Source: Tubulanus polymorphus
Taxonomy: Eukaryota > Nemertea > Palaeonemertea > Tubulaniformes > Tubulanidae
Length of the DNA stretch: 64,000 nt
Assembly: GCF_964204645.1 (NCBI RefSeq)
Contig: NC_134031.1
Coordinates: 3,083,001-3,147,000 of the forward strand
Direction of reading: 5' to 3'
Shown here: in pieces, positions 36,801 through 56,769 of the stretch
Layout of the letters: each line of letters starts with the position of its first letter
Position numbering within the stretch: the first letter of the stretch is position 1
Program-made: the position numbers and the translations under genes
Notes under the pieces: model-generated
Told to the model about the DNA's origin: nothing
The model's input: only the letters and a program-made list of their open reading frames with translations
The model's database searches: none

Positions 36801-37620
36801 GGAATTATCAACCGACTGTAACAACAATTTTCGATAATTGCTAATAGAAATGTCTACTACTCGACTGGGGCTCGAGCAGAACCGCAGATCCTTTGGTGCT
36901 TACCTACACCGGATACTAGTATCCGTGGGAACACTACTATACCATATAAACTACACAGGCCTTTATGAACTCGCCAGGCGTAGAAATAATTTCCTAACAA
37001 CCCTCGCGGAATCTGAAAATTCAATCGAGCCGTTCGTAAATGGAATCAATTCCGTTCGTCAGATACGTGAAATAAATGAGTTATTTTCTCGTTCATTTCC
37101 CGAGTACCAGCCCTGGAAAACTCAGAATCATGTTCATACATCGATAATGGACCTGTTCCTCATTTATATCAAAGTCTAAGTTGTTAGCTTTGAGAACAAC
37201 AACGACTAGTCATAAAACACGTGGGGTCAGCAAGGACCACATCAGGTCCGAAAACCAGGTGAAGAAATACTGTTAACCACGGCAAACCTATATTCAAATC
37301 ACCGAGGACGAAAATACATGTCTCCGAATGTGCGAATCCTTCATTGTAAATAGTCATATATTTGCAATTAGCTATAATTCTGTATTACATGCATTTAGTT
37401 TTCGATTTATCATAGAACCTTTTAAGCAGGATAAAGCCTAGATAATTTTTGGCAAGTTTTCTTTTTTCGCGGGTTTTCATCAAGTGCGTCCTCTAATGTA
37501 ATGTTATGCCGATCGAGCGTCTATACAGAAGATGAAATCATTAATCATCTATATTTCCCAGTAGGCCTACCTGTAGGTGAACGCACCATGTAGGCTCGGG
37601 ATGAGATTTCAAAAGACCCA
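33880..37620. other. Intergenic, unassigned ORFs (36.3-37.2 kb)
   Basis: Two + strand frames, 36284-36643 (119 codons) and 36838-37179 (113 codons), begin with ATG but show no domain, signal peptide or splice context. An acceptor-like site (CCTTCCTTGTGCAG) lies before 34,006. None of these supports a gene call. Confidence 0.3.
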
Positions 37621-37661
37621 CTGATTAAAATGACTTTCAAAAGGTATATCTTTATTTGTAG

Positions 37662-38117
37662 ATGAATATATTCGTGATTATCGCCGCGTGTGCTTACGGT
37701 TTCGCGCTGAGCGCCGTGTCAGCCGCGGAAAACGACATCGCCAGCCGACACAGGCGCGAAATCGGAGACGCGTGGCCGGGTGACTCGCCGTGCGCCAGTG
37801 ACAGAAATTCCAAGATAATGTGCAACAAATGCGACGCGCTGCCGATCGAAATCGACGTCGACGACTGTTGTGGCAGCGAAATATCGTTCAACGTTTGCGA
37901 GTACTGTCTCCAGGATTTGGACGATTGTCTATTGCTGATGAAGGAATTTTACTCAACGGGCGGTGACCCGCGCAAGAAGCGATACGGTCGGCTATTCTTG
38001 TCCGGCAAGCGCGCAGCGGACGTCAACGCCGCGTCGGACATGCGCAAACGATACGGTCGTCTGTTCATCAGCTCGAAACGACCGAATAAAAGATACGGTC
38101 GCATTTTCATGGGTTGA
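37662..38117 (+). CDS. Neuropeptide precursor with YGR[LI]F peptides
   Basis: A 151-residue secreted precursor. Residues 1-21 form a signal peptide (cleavage likely near VSA-AEN). A furin-like RHRR follows at 29-32. Residues 44-89 hold eight cysteines (44, 54, 57, 69, 70, 79, 82, 89), spaced CNKC...DDCC...CEYC..DLDDC. Then come three related peptides between dibasic sites: YGRLFLSG (108-115, amidation Gly before KR), YGRLFISS (131-138, before KR) and YGRIFMG (145-151, ending in an amidation Gly at the stop). A spacer peptide (118-128) separates the first two. The layout of signal, Cys-rich domain and repeated KR-flanked peptides is that of a protostome neuropeptide gene. I cannot match the peptides to a named family. 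The ATG lies directly after an AG (37,660-37,661), so an upstream 5' UTR exon is likely. Confidence 0.88.
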   Translation: MNIFVIIAACAYGFALSAVSAAENDIASRHRREIGDAWPGDSPCASDRNSKIMCNKCDALPIEIDVDDCCGSEISFNVCEYCLQDLDDCLLLMKEFYSTGGDPRKKRYGRLFLSGKRAADVNAASDMRKRYGRLFISSKRPNKRYGRIFMG

Positions 38118-38324
38118 ATTACCCCAGACCGAACATTTAAGTTTGATATTACGCATTTATGGACTAAATCACCCGTTAAATCTATGTATACCTAAGCCAC
38201 TCCCATCTCGGCCGGAAACTCCACAGAAACAGTCACCGCTATCGAGAAACGATGGGTTCGTTTAAGATCGGTTGCTAATTGAAAATTCTCGAAATTGTTG
38301 TTCAATTTTGAAATGTGCCTTGTT

Positions 38325-38331
38325 AATTAAA
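38325..38331 (+). terminator. Candidate poly(A) signal of the neuropeptide gene
   Basis: ATTAAA about 210 bases after the stop codon. A common variant hexamer; use not demonstrated. Confidence 0.35.
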
Positions 38332-41210
38332 TTATGTTCTAATGGTCTAATACAATTAAACTTTACTTCATTGTGATCGGATTGAGGTTTGATCATGTTA
38401 TAACCCAGAGGCAAACATTCCCATTACAAAAAAACAACCCAATGAACATTCCCATTACAAAAATACAACCCAATGATTCCCACACATTTTCTTCTCATTC
38501 ACTTCTACGTTTAACGCGAGTTAAAATAATAGGTCAAAGGGTTTGTTTTAACCGTCAAACTTTATCCACTGGTCAAGTAGACTTGTTCTGCTGGTCTACT
38601 GGTTATATTAGCATGATTTTTACGTACGAGATCCGGGGTTCGATCCCTGGTGAGTGAGCACTTCACTATAACTCCTTAATCGTTTCGCTGCGATCAACAG
38701 ACGAGGACAACTCGCTACTTTCTTTAAATGTCTGTTTTATTTATTCATATCATACTCATAACTTCATATATCTTACAATATCCTTTTGTACATACTCGTA
38801 TTTACAATATATATGTTCGTAAACATGTTGTTCATTCAGTCGAATAAAGATCAACACACCACGACCCGTCAACGTATTCGCCAGGAAAATGACTACTTGA
38901 GATTGCTTCATTTTCAAAGTGTTAACTCTTGAGTCAAATCTTAACTCATAACTGTGGAATGGGTCCTGCTTATCTTTTGTTGTTAAGCATGGCAGGTCAG
39001 GCAGCACTGACCGGCAAACAAAATCCCGTGCTAAACCCCTATATCTAGAGGTTAACCAGCATCTGTGGAACTATGTCGAGAAGATCGTCTGATTCCAGTT
39101 TCGCTATAAGTTAATCAGGGTGAATTTCAATAGCCGAATTCACCGAGAACGTTCTAGGCAAATAATATACATGTAGATCCATGTTTACGCCCCTGTCTAC
39201 AGTAAACTAAAATACATTTCGACAAAAAAAATCGTATCTATCACCTTTGTTTTAAATAACACAAAAAAACAAAAACGTTTACACAAAAATCAGTGCAAGC
39301 ATGATAATTAAGTGAAGCCCATCAATGTTATCATGTATTTCATGAACTTCATTTTTGTGGTCTTGGATATGTACCGTAGCATACATGGATGATGTGTACA
39401 TACACGCAAGGTATGAATTCGTTTTCTTGACGAGATTTTATCTGAAAGAAACAAATTCAGTTTCACAAGCAAATATCAACAGAAATTTCACATTTCGATG
39501 TACTATTAAGAATGGGAAACCTACTAAACCATCAATCACACCAGACTGAATGGCTACCAATGGGTTTTACGTATCAAGTTCAATCGTTGACTCTTAAGCG
39601 TTTTACACTCCATGGTTTAATCATCTTTCAACTGAATTTTTATGCTCTAGAAATAACATAAGCCTACTTATAAATAAAATATTGACTTTTCATATCAGAG
39701 ATTCGCCAAGAACCTTAGTGTCTGATGTACCACAGGCGGGTACACAAGGATCGTAGAGCACCGTCGTAGATCATTGTGGAGACGGCCACACTACAGAGAG
39801 CGCTTGTAGAGCTTGTTTAAATAGAATGCGGATGACTGCGTGACTACTAGTGAACCTGGCGGATCCTCACTTGCCACAAGTGGAATCCTTGATTGTTCTC
39901 TAGAAGGAATCCTAGAGCTACAAATAGATGTATGATTGAATCTGTTAGGAATTTGGCCATTTTGACAGCGAACGAAATGCTGGTATTCAACAAATAAAAG
40001 CAATAACTATAAAACGTTAAATACAATTAACATTTACGCATATCTGTAAATACACTGGTAGCTAAGTAGCTACACGAAATACTGTTGTGCATATGATTAC
40101 TTTTTCCCGTCGTTATAAGCATCGCAAAAAAGACACATTTCATCTGAAAACACGTAGAAAAATAATACCCGATCCAGACTCCAGACTAACGTCTGAGGAA
40201 AGTGTTCACAAAATAATTATGTTTCAATATATCATATCCATATATATTATGTATCATCGGTTGCTCACAAAAGCGCCACTTGTAAATACAAATTTACACG
40301 AAATATTTTCTTAGAAAAAAAGTTATAAAGCGGAACCTCGCAAAAACCTAGTAGAATTTCGTCCCTTAGAACAATTTGAATATTGGAACAAGTGGTCAAA
40401 AAGAACAACAGAATTACTGGTCCTTTGAAGTTCGTTGCTAAGAGGTTCCACTGTATATATCCTTACATCAAATAACGCCATTCTTTCAATGCAAGAACAC
40501 CAACACAATCATATAACAATACATACATTTAAACCTTTCACATTTTGTCAGGAGTGAACATCCTGAAAATGTTGAGAAGAGAGAAACCTTGACAAAACTT
40601 CGACAGGTAAAAATATGAGTTAGATTCATACAAAAGATATATCTTGACTATCATTTTTTTCGAGAAAATGTGGGAAACCAATTACTATGGGGCTTCTCCC
40701 AGTTACACATCACAAAAACATACGGATTTATTATGTTTTTTTCAAGTTCAGTCAACTCTCAATTCTCCACCACTGTCGGCAGATCTAGGAAAATTGGAAG
40801 CAGGGAGTACAGAAGGAAAGGAAAGGCACTCTTGGGTTAAAGGAGCCACGCCTAAAGGCCTCAAGCAGGGGGGGGGGTACTCAATGATATACATCCGCCA
40901 AAGTCAAAAAGATGCAAATCCCAAGAGGATGAATGTCAAATTTACAGGTTTAAACGATTTCTGTCTTGACAAAAAGGGCAATCTCGCTGAGAAAGGGAGG
41001 GGTCTAGACCTCTCAACACAATGTCTCTAGCGGATAATTGAGGGTCACAGTTAATGAAAACCATTTTATTTCACCGTGAACTCAATTTGGAGAGTGGAGA
41101 GTTGAAAAATATGTTCGTTACTTGTATATGTATTACATCGATGCACGGAATCGGAGAAACTATGAGCACAAATATTTCCAGTAAAGTTTTTCTCCAGATT
41201 TCTCTATCGC
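38330..41210. other. Intergenic, dispersed repeat fragments
   Basis: Contains a B-box-like GGGGTTCGATCCCTGGTGAG at 38,635-38,660 and a segment CCAAGAACCTTAGTGTCTGA at 39,706-39,735 that reappears inverted at 48.66-48.69 kb. ORFs here, including 40644-41030, have no domain. Confidence 0.4.
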
Positions 41211-41215
41211 GTTTA

Positions 41216-49043
<7,828 letters not shown>

Positions 49044-50850
49044 TTTCTATTTTTATTTCCTGCTCCACGCGACCTTCAAAGCGAGGGATGATTTCACCAC
49101 CACCATGCTTTTGGAGTCGTCCTATTTATCGAAGTGGCTATTCGCCCCGGACCCGTACGGATAACTCCGAAGCTATTCGTACGAGCCGGCGTATTTCGCG
49201 GGCCTGCGTTTTTCAAAGTGGTATTAAGTTATCCCTGTGATAAGGCTATCCCGGTGTTAAATTTCTCTATCCCGGTGATTGTTATCATAGGGAGAAATTT
49301 CTTTTTTTTCAAAAGCATTTTTTTCAAGAGCCGTATCCCGGCGATAGCAAAAAGAAAATGGCTGATGATTTCGATCTTATTTCTCACTTCAAGAACTAAC
49401 TTAGGATTTCTTGACATAATAGATTCCAATGCAAATAGAAATAATAATCGCAGTTCAGATCACAAGGCCTAGATGCAGATTGGTGTTTTTATACATTTAA
49501 TACATTTTAACACAGGGGCCTACTATAATTGGCGTAGTGTCGAAATTTTTGTCACGGAACTCTTCCATTACGGCATTTTACATCATAGCAATTGCGCTAA
49601 TGTATATTTTGTCTTAGGACTGGTCCATGCGAAGCCACTGTGTTAATTTATTCACTATGTTTCATTCGGATGTAAAAGAACTAAGAGTTAAACTAGAAAG
49701 TGTTAATTAAATAAACAGAAAAAGAAGCCACGATTTGGTTGTCGTTTCCGTTTAAGGTCGATTCTTTCCATTGTCAATGGATTGTCGCCACGGGCACTAA
49801 CTATATTAGCTTGGATTCCGTAAACATTTCTGTTCAACTCGTACCAAGGAATTATAAATATTTCTACGGATTGTTTTCATTTTCCTTTTTTTCTCTTAAA
49901 CTTCGACCCTATGGGGGCTAAACCAACTACCGTTCAATAATCTGATCGACGGACAGAATTGCTTACATAGAGTATGTATAGGTCTCACGTAATGTATATT
50001 TTTGTATATCACTGACAACTAACGGCTGGTGCGCTTTACCGAAAGATGTCGAACAGACGATCGTACAAACGTTCGACTATAGCGTTCCGTTTTTAGAGAT
50101 CAATCGAAAACTGGGTTTGAACATACTTCCTCTCTAACTAACACTGGATAGACGATTACGTCACTCTTTTCAGGATGCTGACTGCTTTAATCATCACGCG
50201 AAATATTTCCAGGCTGTTTGCTAAAATCTTTGCAATTTAATGTCCATTACTTATCAGAGTCTAATCCCGCAGCGAAATGTTAAAATCGTGCTAACTAAGC
50301 GATCACACGATTAGTGGACTTAGATTAAAGTCAAAATACTGATATTTGAAATTAAAACCGATTATAATGACACTGGTCACTTGTCACTGTGTCGCCTATG
50401 GTTTGCAACAAAGGATAACACTTAACTCATGGGTGTTAACGGACGTATATCACAGTTACCTACTAATTGCTGTAAGTGTGATTAATATGCAGCAATTAGC
50501 AGATAGGTGGGAACATTTTGCTGCACATTAAGTTCAGTAAAAGACGGTCAAATGGACCGATTAACGAAGGGTCAATTTTCACTTCCCTTACCGTTTAATG
50601 AAGGCAGTTTATAAGTTCGCCAAATTCTCCAAGATGTTCACAACGATATTTGGCACCGAGAGAAGCACCACATGTGAGAGTTCACTTCATCATAAGTGTA
50701 TTGGACGGCAACAACAATTATTCGAACTTTCAAGAAGTGCACCTTCGTGATATAGCTTTTTCGAAGGAGTTACGAACCGCTACGAATTAAGGTTATTCAT
50801 ACTGTGACGTTTTTTAAGAAGTTCTAGAAGAAATTCCACCAAGGCATTCA
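49044..50850. other. Intergenic between GPR107 and the GPCR gene
   Basis: The two genes diverge from this stretch. 49.05-49.21 kb is locally GC-rich and may hold the GPR107 promoter and 5' UTR. No TATA element stands out. ORFs on both strands near 49.2-49.47 kb are shadows of each other and show no domain. Confidence 0.35.
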
Positions 50851-51969
50851 ATGGATTTCCCATCAACTACAACCGTGCCAGCAACAATTACCGCGATGGA
50901 ACTCAACATTTCGACTTCTGATTTTGCTGCTATCAACTCAACTGAAATCCCTCTGAAATTGAACGGCACGGCGATGGTTCCCCCTACAAGGGAGCTACGG
51001 ATGATGTGGACGTACATATATGTACATATATTGCCGTACGTCTTCGTGGCTTCTGGATGGAAAGCGTGGTTATTCATGGGCTTACTTTCTGTCGTTGTTC
51101 CGTTGGGTATTTTCGGTAATATAGCCACAGTATTGATTATGCTATTCAGCCCGATGAGGCGACATCCATACAGCGTCTACCTGGCAGCCTTAGGAATCTG
51201 CGACTTTCTGAACACTTGTTTAAGACTGATATTTTTCGTTAATTTGTGCGGGGCGATGCTCTCCTACCCGAAACCGATCATAACAATCGCCTACAACGCT
51301 TTAACCTGCCGCATATTCGCTTACGTATATACGTGGCTGCTTTGTAGCAGTAAATGGATGATCGCCATCGTAACCGCAGATAGATTCTTTGCCGTCGTTT
51401 ACCCGCTGGTTTACCGGCGCTTGTCGAGTAAGTCAGCCGTTGTAAAAATAACCACGATCGTCTTCTTCATATCGGTGATCGTCTGGGTGTATTGTTTGAT
51501 ACCCGGGGTGTTTGACACGTATATCCCGGGGGTCGGGTGTTTGAGCGACGCATTACCCGCGACTATTCATTTTCTCATCACGTCCGTTCTCTTCAGTCAC
51601 GTGCCGATGATCGTCATCACTGCCGTTAATATAACAATCGTTGTCAGCCTTAAACGCAAGACGCAAATGGGCAACAACGTGGATAGAAAGTTACAAGCGC
51701 TGAGTCGTATCACGAAACTTTTGTTGGTCGTATCGAGTCTGTTTCTGTTAATGGCGGCACCTGGTGCGTTCACGTCGGCGCTCCGAGCGTTGAGATCGGA
51801 TCTTTGGTGGATCAACACAGCCTGGGAGATGAGTATGATTACCTGGGACATGCATTACTCTCTGAATCCGCTCGTCTATCTGATCTCATCGGCGGAATAT
51901 CGACAGATTTTCTGCGTCTTCGTGCTGCGTGTCAGGAATCACAAGGAAAGCACCAAAATACAGTCTTAG
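50851..51969 (+). CDS. Rhodopsin-class (class A) peptide-type GPCR
   Basis: One uninterrupted frame of 372 residues with seven hydrophobic helices: about 73-99 (LGIFGNIATVLI, Asn in TM1), 107-131, 151-177, 197-219, 241-266, 287-311 and 323-347. The extracellular N-terminus has sequons NIS, NST and NGT. TM3 ends DRFFAVVYPL, so DRF replaces DRY at 177-179. Cys153 and Cys230 can form the TM3-ECL2 bridge. TM7 carries SLNPLVY (NPxxY). The TM2 Asp is in GICDFL. The TM6 CWxP motif is absent; MAAPGA stands in its place. This pattern is typical of protostome orphan and FMRFamide-receptor-like GPCRs that bind small peptides at the plasma membrane; the ligand is unknown. ATG at 50,851 is the first Met of the frame. 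A non-coding upstream exon cannot be excluded. Confidence 0.92.
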   Translation: MDFPSTTTVPATITAMELNISTSDFAAINSTEIPLKLNGTAMVPPTRELRMMWTYIYVHILPYVFVASGWKAWLFMGLLSVVVPLGIFGNIATVLIMLFSPMRRHPYSVYLAALGICDFLNTCLRLIFFVNLCGAMLSYPKPIITIAYNALTCRIFAYVYTWLLCSSKWMIAIVTADRFFAVVYPLVYRRLSSKSAVVKITTIVFFISVIVWVYCLIPGVFDTYIPGVGCLSDALPATIHFLITSVLFSHVPMIVITAVNITIVVSLKRKTQMGNNVDRKLQALSRITKLLLVVSSLFLLMAAPGAFTSALRALRSDLWWINTAWEMSMITWDMHYSLNPLVYLISSAEYRQIFCVFVLRVRNHKESTKIQS

Positions 51970-53180
51970 ATGCACCAGTCCTACGTAGAGCTGAAGATTT
52001 TCGGCGGTATCCAGTTTCGGTTTCAACTATAAGTTTATACGTGTAGAACTTGTGATTAACTATACAACCACTCCGTATTGATAAACGCTTATTTTAAAGA
52101 AAGATTTGAGCTTAATGTCTAATTGTTCAGTTACTTCTCTAGAAAGTTGGTGACAACCTCCCGAAGTAAATAAATTGACTGATATGGTTTAGTATGTGTA
52201 AGTAACAACGCCTGGTCTGTAAGAACGCCATCAGATTTACTGCTCACTTTATCGCTAACATTTTTTCAGAGAACATAATTTGCTCAATCTTACTCGATTT
52301 CAATGGAAATACCATTCTTTATATAACGCTAAATTCGTTATAACGCCATGTTTTTACTGGTCGCAGCAGTACTTTGTTTATACCTGCCCGGGAGGTCAGT
52401 TTTATAGATCCGTTTCATCCTCGACCAACTGAAAATGCGTTGAATAACGTACCGGTATACTTCATAACTAGGTTAGCACTTTTCATTTGAAATTGCGCCG
52501 AGCGCAGTTTTTTAGTTGATTTGGGAAATCACTCATTTTTATCTCATCTGGGGATGAGTTTTGGCGGCCCACATTAGACACATGCACGTACATTGTACTT
52601 CTTCATTTGACGTATAACTATATTCCTATTCGCATTCCTAATATATCGTTTATGTATTACTCATTGATTATTTGATATATCGTTACAAATAGATACATTT
52701 TTTGTGATTGCACAATTTATACTCAGTGACGTTGCATGTCGTTGAGTGATCAGAACCACTAATTGGATTGTACATGCAGCTCATTTTCAAGTTGCTTTTT
52801 GAATGATGACGAGTAATCCGGCATCGGTTGTATCAGTTTGAAATGAAATGTAATGAAATGTTTATTTGATTAAAACCTATAATGATCTATGTTGTAAAGT
52901 TGTTGCTCACCTGAGAATAAAAGCTGCACGCTATGCATTGGAAAGAAATTTGATTTTCATTTTCTGCATTGGAACGGAATTCTATTTTCATTTTCTGGGA
53001 TTCGAACCTTTCGAAGGACAAATGTTAATCCAGCTCAATCTCATCAACATCTCGAAATATCAAGATAAAACTCTTATTCATTGAAGGGATTCGTGGACAC
53101 TTCCCGCATGCGAGACTAGGCTCGTATAAGCCTCTTAACTATATTTGAATCATAAATATATCCACAAATGTGACATGGGT
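51970..53180. other. 3' flank of the GPCR and intergenic DNA
   Basis: No gene recognised. 52.91-53.00 kb contains the phrase GCATTGGAA.GAA.TTGATTTTCATTTTCTG twice. Confidence 0.4.
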
Positions 53181-53189
53181 TTTCTATCA

Positions 53190-53546
53190 CCTCATAAGCA
53201 TATAAGACCACAGAATGCTACTTTTGGTTGAATTCTAAATGTATGCACTAACTGATAGTACCGTGTATACGTCGTCATATTATCACTGTCTGATATCGAT
53301 TCAAGCTGGGCCAACAAGAAATTGTTGAAACGCATTATTTTCCAATGTTTAAATTCTCTATTTAGAAATGGTTTCAAATTCTCTTAATTCTTTGTCTCGA
53401 GTGAAAAGTTTGACGACCAGAATATTTACAATGTAATATCCAGTTACCCAGCTACGATCGGGGGGTTATATCACACTGCACCATCAGTAACACGCGGAAC
53501 AACGACAAGATTCGTAGCTCTGACTCAGTCGCGTTCTACCAGACAC
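53190..53546 (+). promoter_or_regulatory. Promoter and non-coding exon 1 of peptide gene 1
   Basis: A block homologous to 56.77-57.14 kb and 62.99-63.35 kb precedes each + strand peptide gene. It contains a TATAAGAC element (near 53,201), the conserved phrase TTTACAATGTAATATCCAGT, and GGAACAACGACAAGATTCGT. It ends at a good donor (ACAC, then GTAAGT) at 53,546. The exon start is unknown; conservation between copies supports transcription rather than proving it. Confidence 0.5.
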
Positions 53547-53727
53547 GTAAGTACAACTTAGTGGTGATGTATTGTCTTGATTATCAATATAAATCAGAGC
53601 TTATCGCAAAAGAGGCTACGAAGATGTGGGTCTCGCCATTAAACACATTTTGTTCCGATGTAAAATGCCTATTAACAAATATACTTTTTCTTTTTCCGCA
53701 GGTTTTTTTTCAAGCGCTTTATCTACG

Positions 53728-54639
53728 ATGATTAGTAAGTGGCTTTTAATTCTATTAACAGCCGTGTTTCCTAAATTTGTAAAAGGTTTTACGAATGACA
53801 AATTTTGAACACTGGCAAACAGGCTTTGACGTCACACGCACAGGGGCTATGATAATGAAAAAATTTATTGCGATAATTCCAAAAGATGATTTGATCAAGT
53901 TTCCTACGTACCCGTGATTTAGCAATTTTACAGTTATTTCGGAAAATACCATCGTGTATATAAAATCGATAGTTAAGACTGGTTTTCGAGAGCGGTTTCT
54001 AACTAAAAAGCTTTTCCTGCTACGAAACGGCCGGAGCGATTTCCGCAGTTTGAGAGTTTTTAATAGCGTGTTTGGGTGGGGAGGGGCATCGCAGGAAACC
54101 GCTGCGGCAAGCGTTTTCGCGGCTGTTGGTTTTCGCAATAGATTTTTCCTTCTCGGACAATTTTCACGAGCGGTTCCTTTAGCAGCAGGAAAAAGTTAGT
54201 TTAAGACAGTTGTTTGCAGATTTGTCTGGTTATCGGGAAGGCAAACTTGATCTATGTTGTTGACCAAATCGGAAATCATGCTGCAAAATCTTTCGAATAA
54301 TCTGTTTGAATGGATGATATATTTAGTTTCAATCGGTTTTGTTTAATATTCATGCATACACGATCAATAAATATTTAATATAATGATTTATACTCTTATA
54401 AAACTCATAATGCATATCAGCTATAAATACTACGTTTATAGATATTTGATACTTGTGCATTTTCAGGTGAGATGCATAAATTCATCGCTCCACTTTGTGG
54501 GATTTTCTTGTCCATCTTGGGCATAGCTGCGGCTTATAAAGAAAAAGAAAAACAACTGACGGCTGATGATATACTGCAGAGGTTGATTCGAGGTGGAGGC
54601 GGTTATTGCGCCACTGGACGCTGTAAGTCACCGTCTTAG
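53728..54639 (+). CDS. Small secreted two-cysteine peptide, gene 1
   Basis: Two coding exons: 53702-53734, a 33-nt exon with ATG at 53,728 giving Met-Ile and the first base of Ser, and 54467-54639. The product has 59 residues (MISE plus 55). A signal-like helix (FIAPLCGIFLSILGIAAAY) leads to a charged pro-region (KEKEKQLTADDILQRLIR) and a short mature peptide beginning GGGG with CATGRC and a KSPS end. A single Arg precedes the mature part. AATAAA lies at 54,812-54,817. The layout is that of a processed toxin-like or neuropeptide precursor. I recognise no named family. Within the mature-peptide codons GTAAGT (54,623-54,628) also matches a splice donor; the other copies lack it, so it is probably chance. 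An internal in-frame Met (54,472) could be an alternative start. Confidence 0.75.
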
Positions 54640-54811
54640 ATTAAAGTGTTCATTTCTGGAGAGAGCCATCGGGCACTGGGTTTGGAAACTAGTGATTGTT
54701 ATCGCCCGATCTTTCGGCTTCTCAAGTGACTATCGCGTGTTCTCTCGATCTTTTCTGCTTGATTTGAAGACTAATTTTACCGAATGTAATTCGACTAACT
54801 AATGATCTAAA

Positions 54812-54817
54812 AATAAA
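54812..54817 (+). terminator. Poly(A) signal of peptide gene 1
   Basis: AATAAA about 170 bases after the stop. The aligned position downstream of gene 2 reads AATATA. Confidence 0.5.
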
Positions 54818-55198
54818 TGAAATTTTCCTTCATTCGGGTGTTCATTGTTTCTTCGCATGTGTTCTATATAAGGTGATCTCACCGAAGTTATCGCTAGTAC
54901 CAATCTAATGATTGTTTCATTATTTCAATTCCACCTCGCGTCGCATCAGTTCACGCAGACACCAATCAGAGGGAAATCACCGACGGAAAGTAATTCATTT
55001 TCTGAACGTGTTAAGATGCTAACAGCCAGATTCAGAAGGGTACCAACTGACCCCAAAAATGTTGTTACAAATTCGCAACCCGGGTTAACATAGGGTTATG
55101 TAACTTCCATTCTAGTAGAACGCCTGAGTTGAATAATTTTGTTCCCATCTATATGAAAATATATTGAGCTTTATTTGGTCGCTGCGGATATAAGGCCC

Positions 55199-55333
55199 TG
55201 AGGCCGGTTGCATAGTCATGACTTAGACTTAAGACCAGTTTAAGACCAACTTAGTTCTATGGCCAATCTAACACCAGTCCTAAGACTTAAGATCACTTTT
55301 GGACTTTAGCCACGACTGTACAACTGGCCCCTG
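55199..55333. mobile_element. 135-bp MITE with GGCC.GTTG TIRs
   Basis: The left end GGCCGGTTGCATAGTCATGA is matched in reverse complement by the right end (CACGACTGTACAACTGGCCC). The interior is rich in CTTAAGACC and its complement. Similar GGGCCCAGTTGCACGAAAAG ends occur near 42.72 kb. Confidence 0.7.
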
Positions 55334-55614
55334 ATTACATATATCTGTTTTTTTTTCTTCTCAACATTAGGCAATTGTCTCTTTAGAGTATCATAAATAA
55401 AGCTCTTACGTAGTGTAAACGTTTCATGATAGCAAGATCCAGCCAGGTGGACATGAGACGTTCGGGTGCACGTAGAAACCAGATACGTCCTGAATTCCCG
55501 TTGCATCAACAGTAAGCATCTCACGACTCGAATCTTCAGCCATGCAGCTTATAACAGCCTACACGAGGTTGAAAAGTGAATACGACTTTAAAGGAACATC
55601 GATTCTTTTTCATT

Positions 55615-55835
55615 AGTTTCAAGCGGCGGATCGAGTGGTAAGAGCGTTCGACCCTAGGGAAGCTATGGTCGTGACTTCGAACCCCATACACATTGTCGTC
55701 GGGCAAGACACTCATCCCCATTGCCTCTCTCCGCCCAGGAGTAAACGGGCTCCTGGTCTGATGGATGACTTCTGAGCGCAAAATAGTTTCACTTCTCCTT
55801 AAGGAGAGATGGTATAAATACAAGGTTAGATTGGG
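55615..55835. repeat. tRNA-derived SINE
   Basis: Starts with a tRNA-like head: GGATCGAGTGGTAAGAGCG resembles a D-arm/A box and GTGACTTCGAACCCC a B box. A unique body follows, with TCTGATGGATGACTTCTGAG and an inverted CTCCTTAAGGAG. The + strand is the transcribed sense by box order. Confidence 0.65.
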
Positions 55836-55839
55836 GTGA

Positions 55840-56760
55840 TACAAAATACCACTTTAATAGAAAGCGCCGTTGAACCATGGCTGAGCGTTGCGCTCCTGTG
55901 AGAGTATGCTGGTTTAGTAATTCTGATATCTCAGATTTCTCTATCTATTTCCTCTCACGGGGTTTGTGCTCTTACTTTCGCGACAGAGGGCGACACAAGT
56001 ATCGTCCAGTAATATATAAAAACGAAGATACAACGCAACTCGAAAACAGGAAATACGATAGAATACCTTTTCGACTTTTTCAAGATTTGTTTTCAACATA
56101 CTACATCAGAAATAACTACCACATAAAATCTCGGATGATGTATTTTTGAAAATATTAGATTCCAGGCCAAGGATCAAATCGGCACAAAATATATGTTTTT
56201 TATGTTAATTTAGAAAACCTTTCAGACAGACGAAGTTCAACATTGCCCCCTTAAGCGAAATAATCTTGTAACGATCATACCAATTCCAAATCCATATCTT
56301 ATCGGCATTTCGAAGTACCAAAATAAAATGTATTCATAATAAACCGTTTTACAGAAGTTGGCTAGCCGCCATTTTGTTTGGGCTCTTTTTTCCTGCATTG
56401 TCGGGTCATTTTTTCACTTTTCAAAAAACTATTTGTGGTGCGCGTGTTATCATACTTCATTGGTCCATTGATGAATTTTGACAGTTTTAGCAACATTCAA
56501 ACCGTGTGAATGTCTACCTTTCAAAAAATGTAAAATTCATTTGTCAAATTGGCAACAATGCGACGTGAGAGCGATATAAAAACCCGTGGCCAGTTTTTGC
56601 CACACGCGTACAAATTCAGTGCACTCAACTTTGAAGCTCGTTATTTTGAGAAAAACATTTCGCAATAATTCAACCATTTCAGGACCTCTGTGCATGAACG
56701 CCCTCCTTTCAAGGTAAATTTAGAATTCAAAGATATCTTCGATTTCTACATTGTTAAGGT
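55840..56760. other. Spacer between peptide genes 1 and 2
   Basis: No gene recognised. One 90-codon + frame (55877-56149) has no domain. 56.35-56.65 kb carries GCCGCCATTTTGTTTG and other repeat-like sequence. Confidence 0.4.
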
Positions 56761-56769
56761 GTAAATGTG

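Noticed and set aside
40644-41030. 128-codon + strand ORF next to the GPR107 end
   Set aside because: Sequence is low in coding character, includes a G8-9 run, and has no recognisable domain.
49134-49472. 112-codon ORF upstream of GPR107
   Set aside because: Open frames exist on both strands here, none with a domain; the region is better read as the GPR107 5' flank.
55615-55700. A tRNA gene from the D-arm-like and T-arm-like segments
   Set aside because: The acceptor stem does not pair and the sequence runs on into a SINE body.
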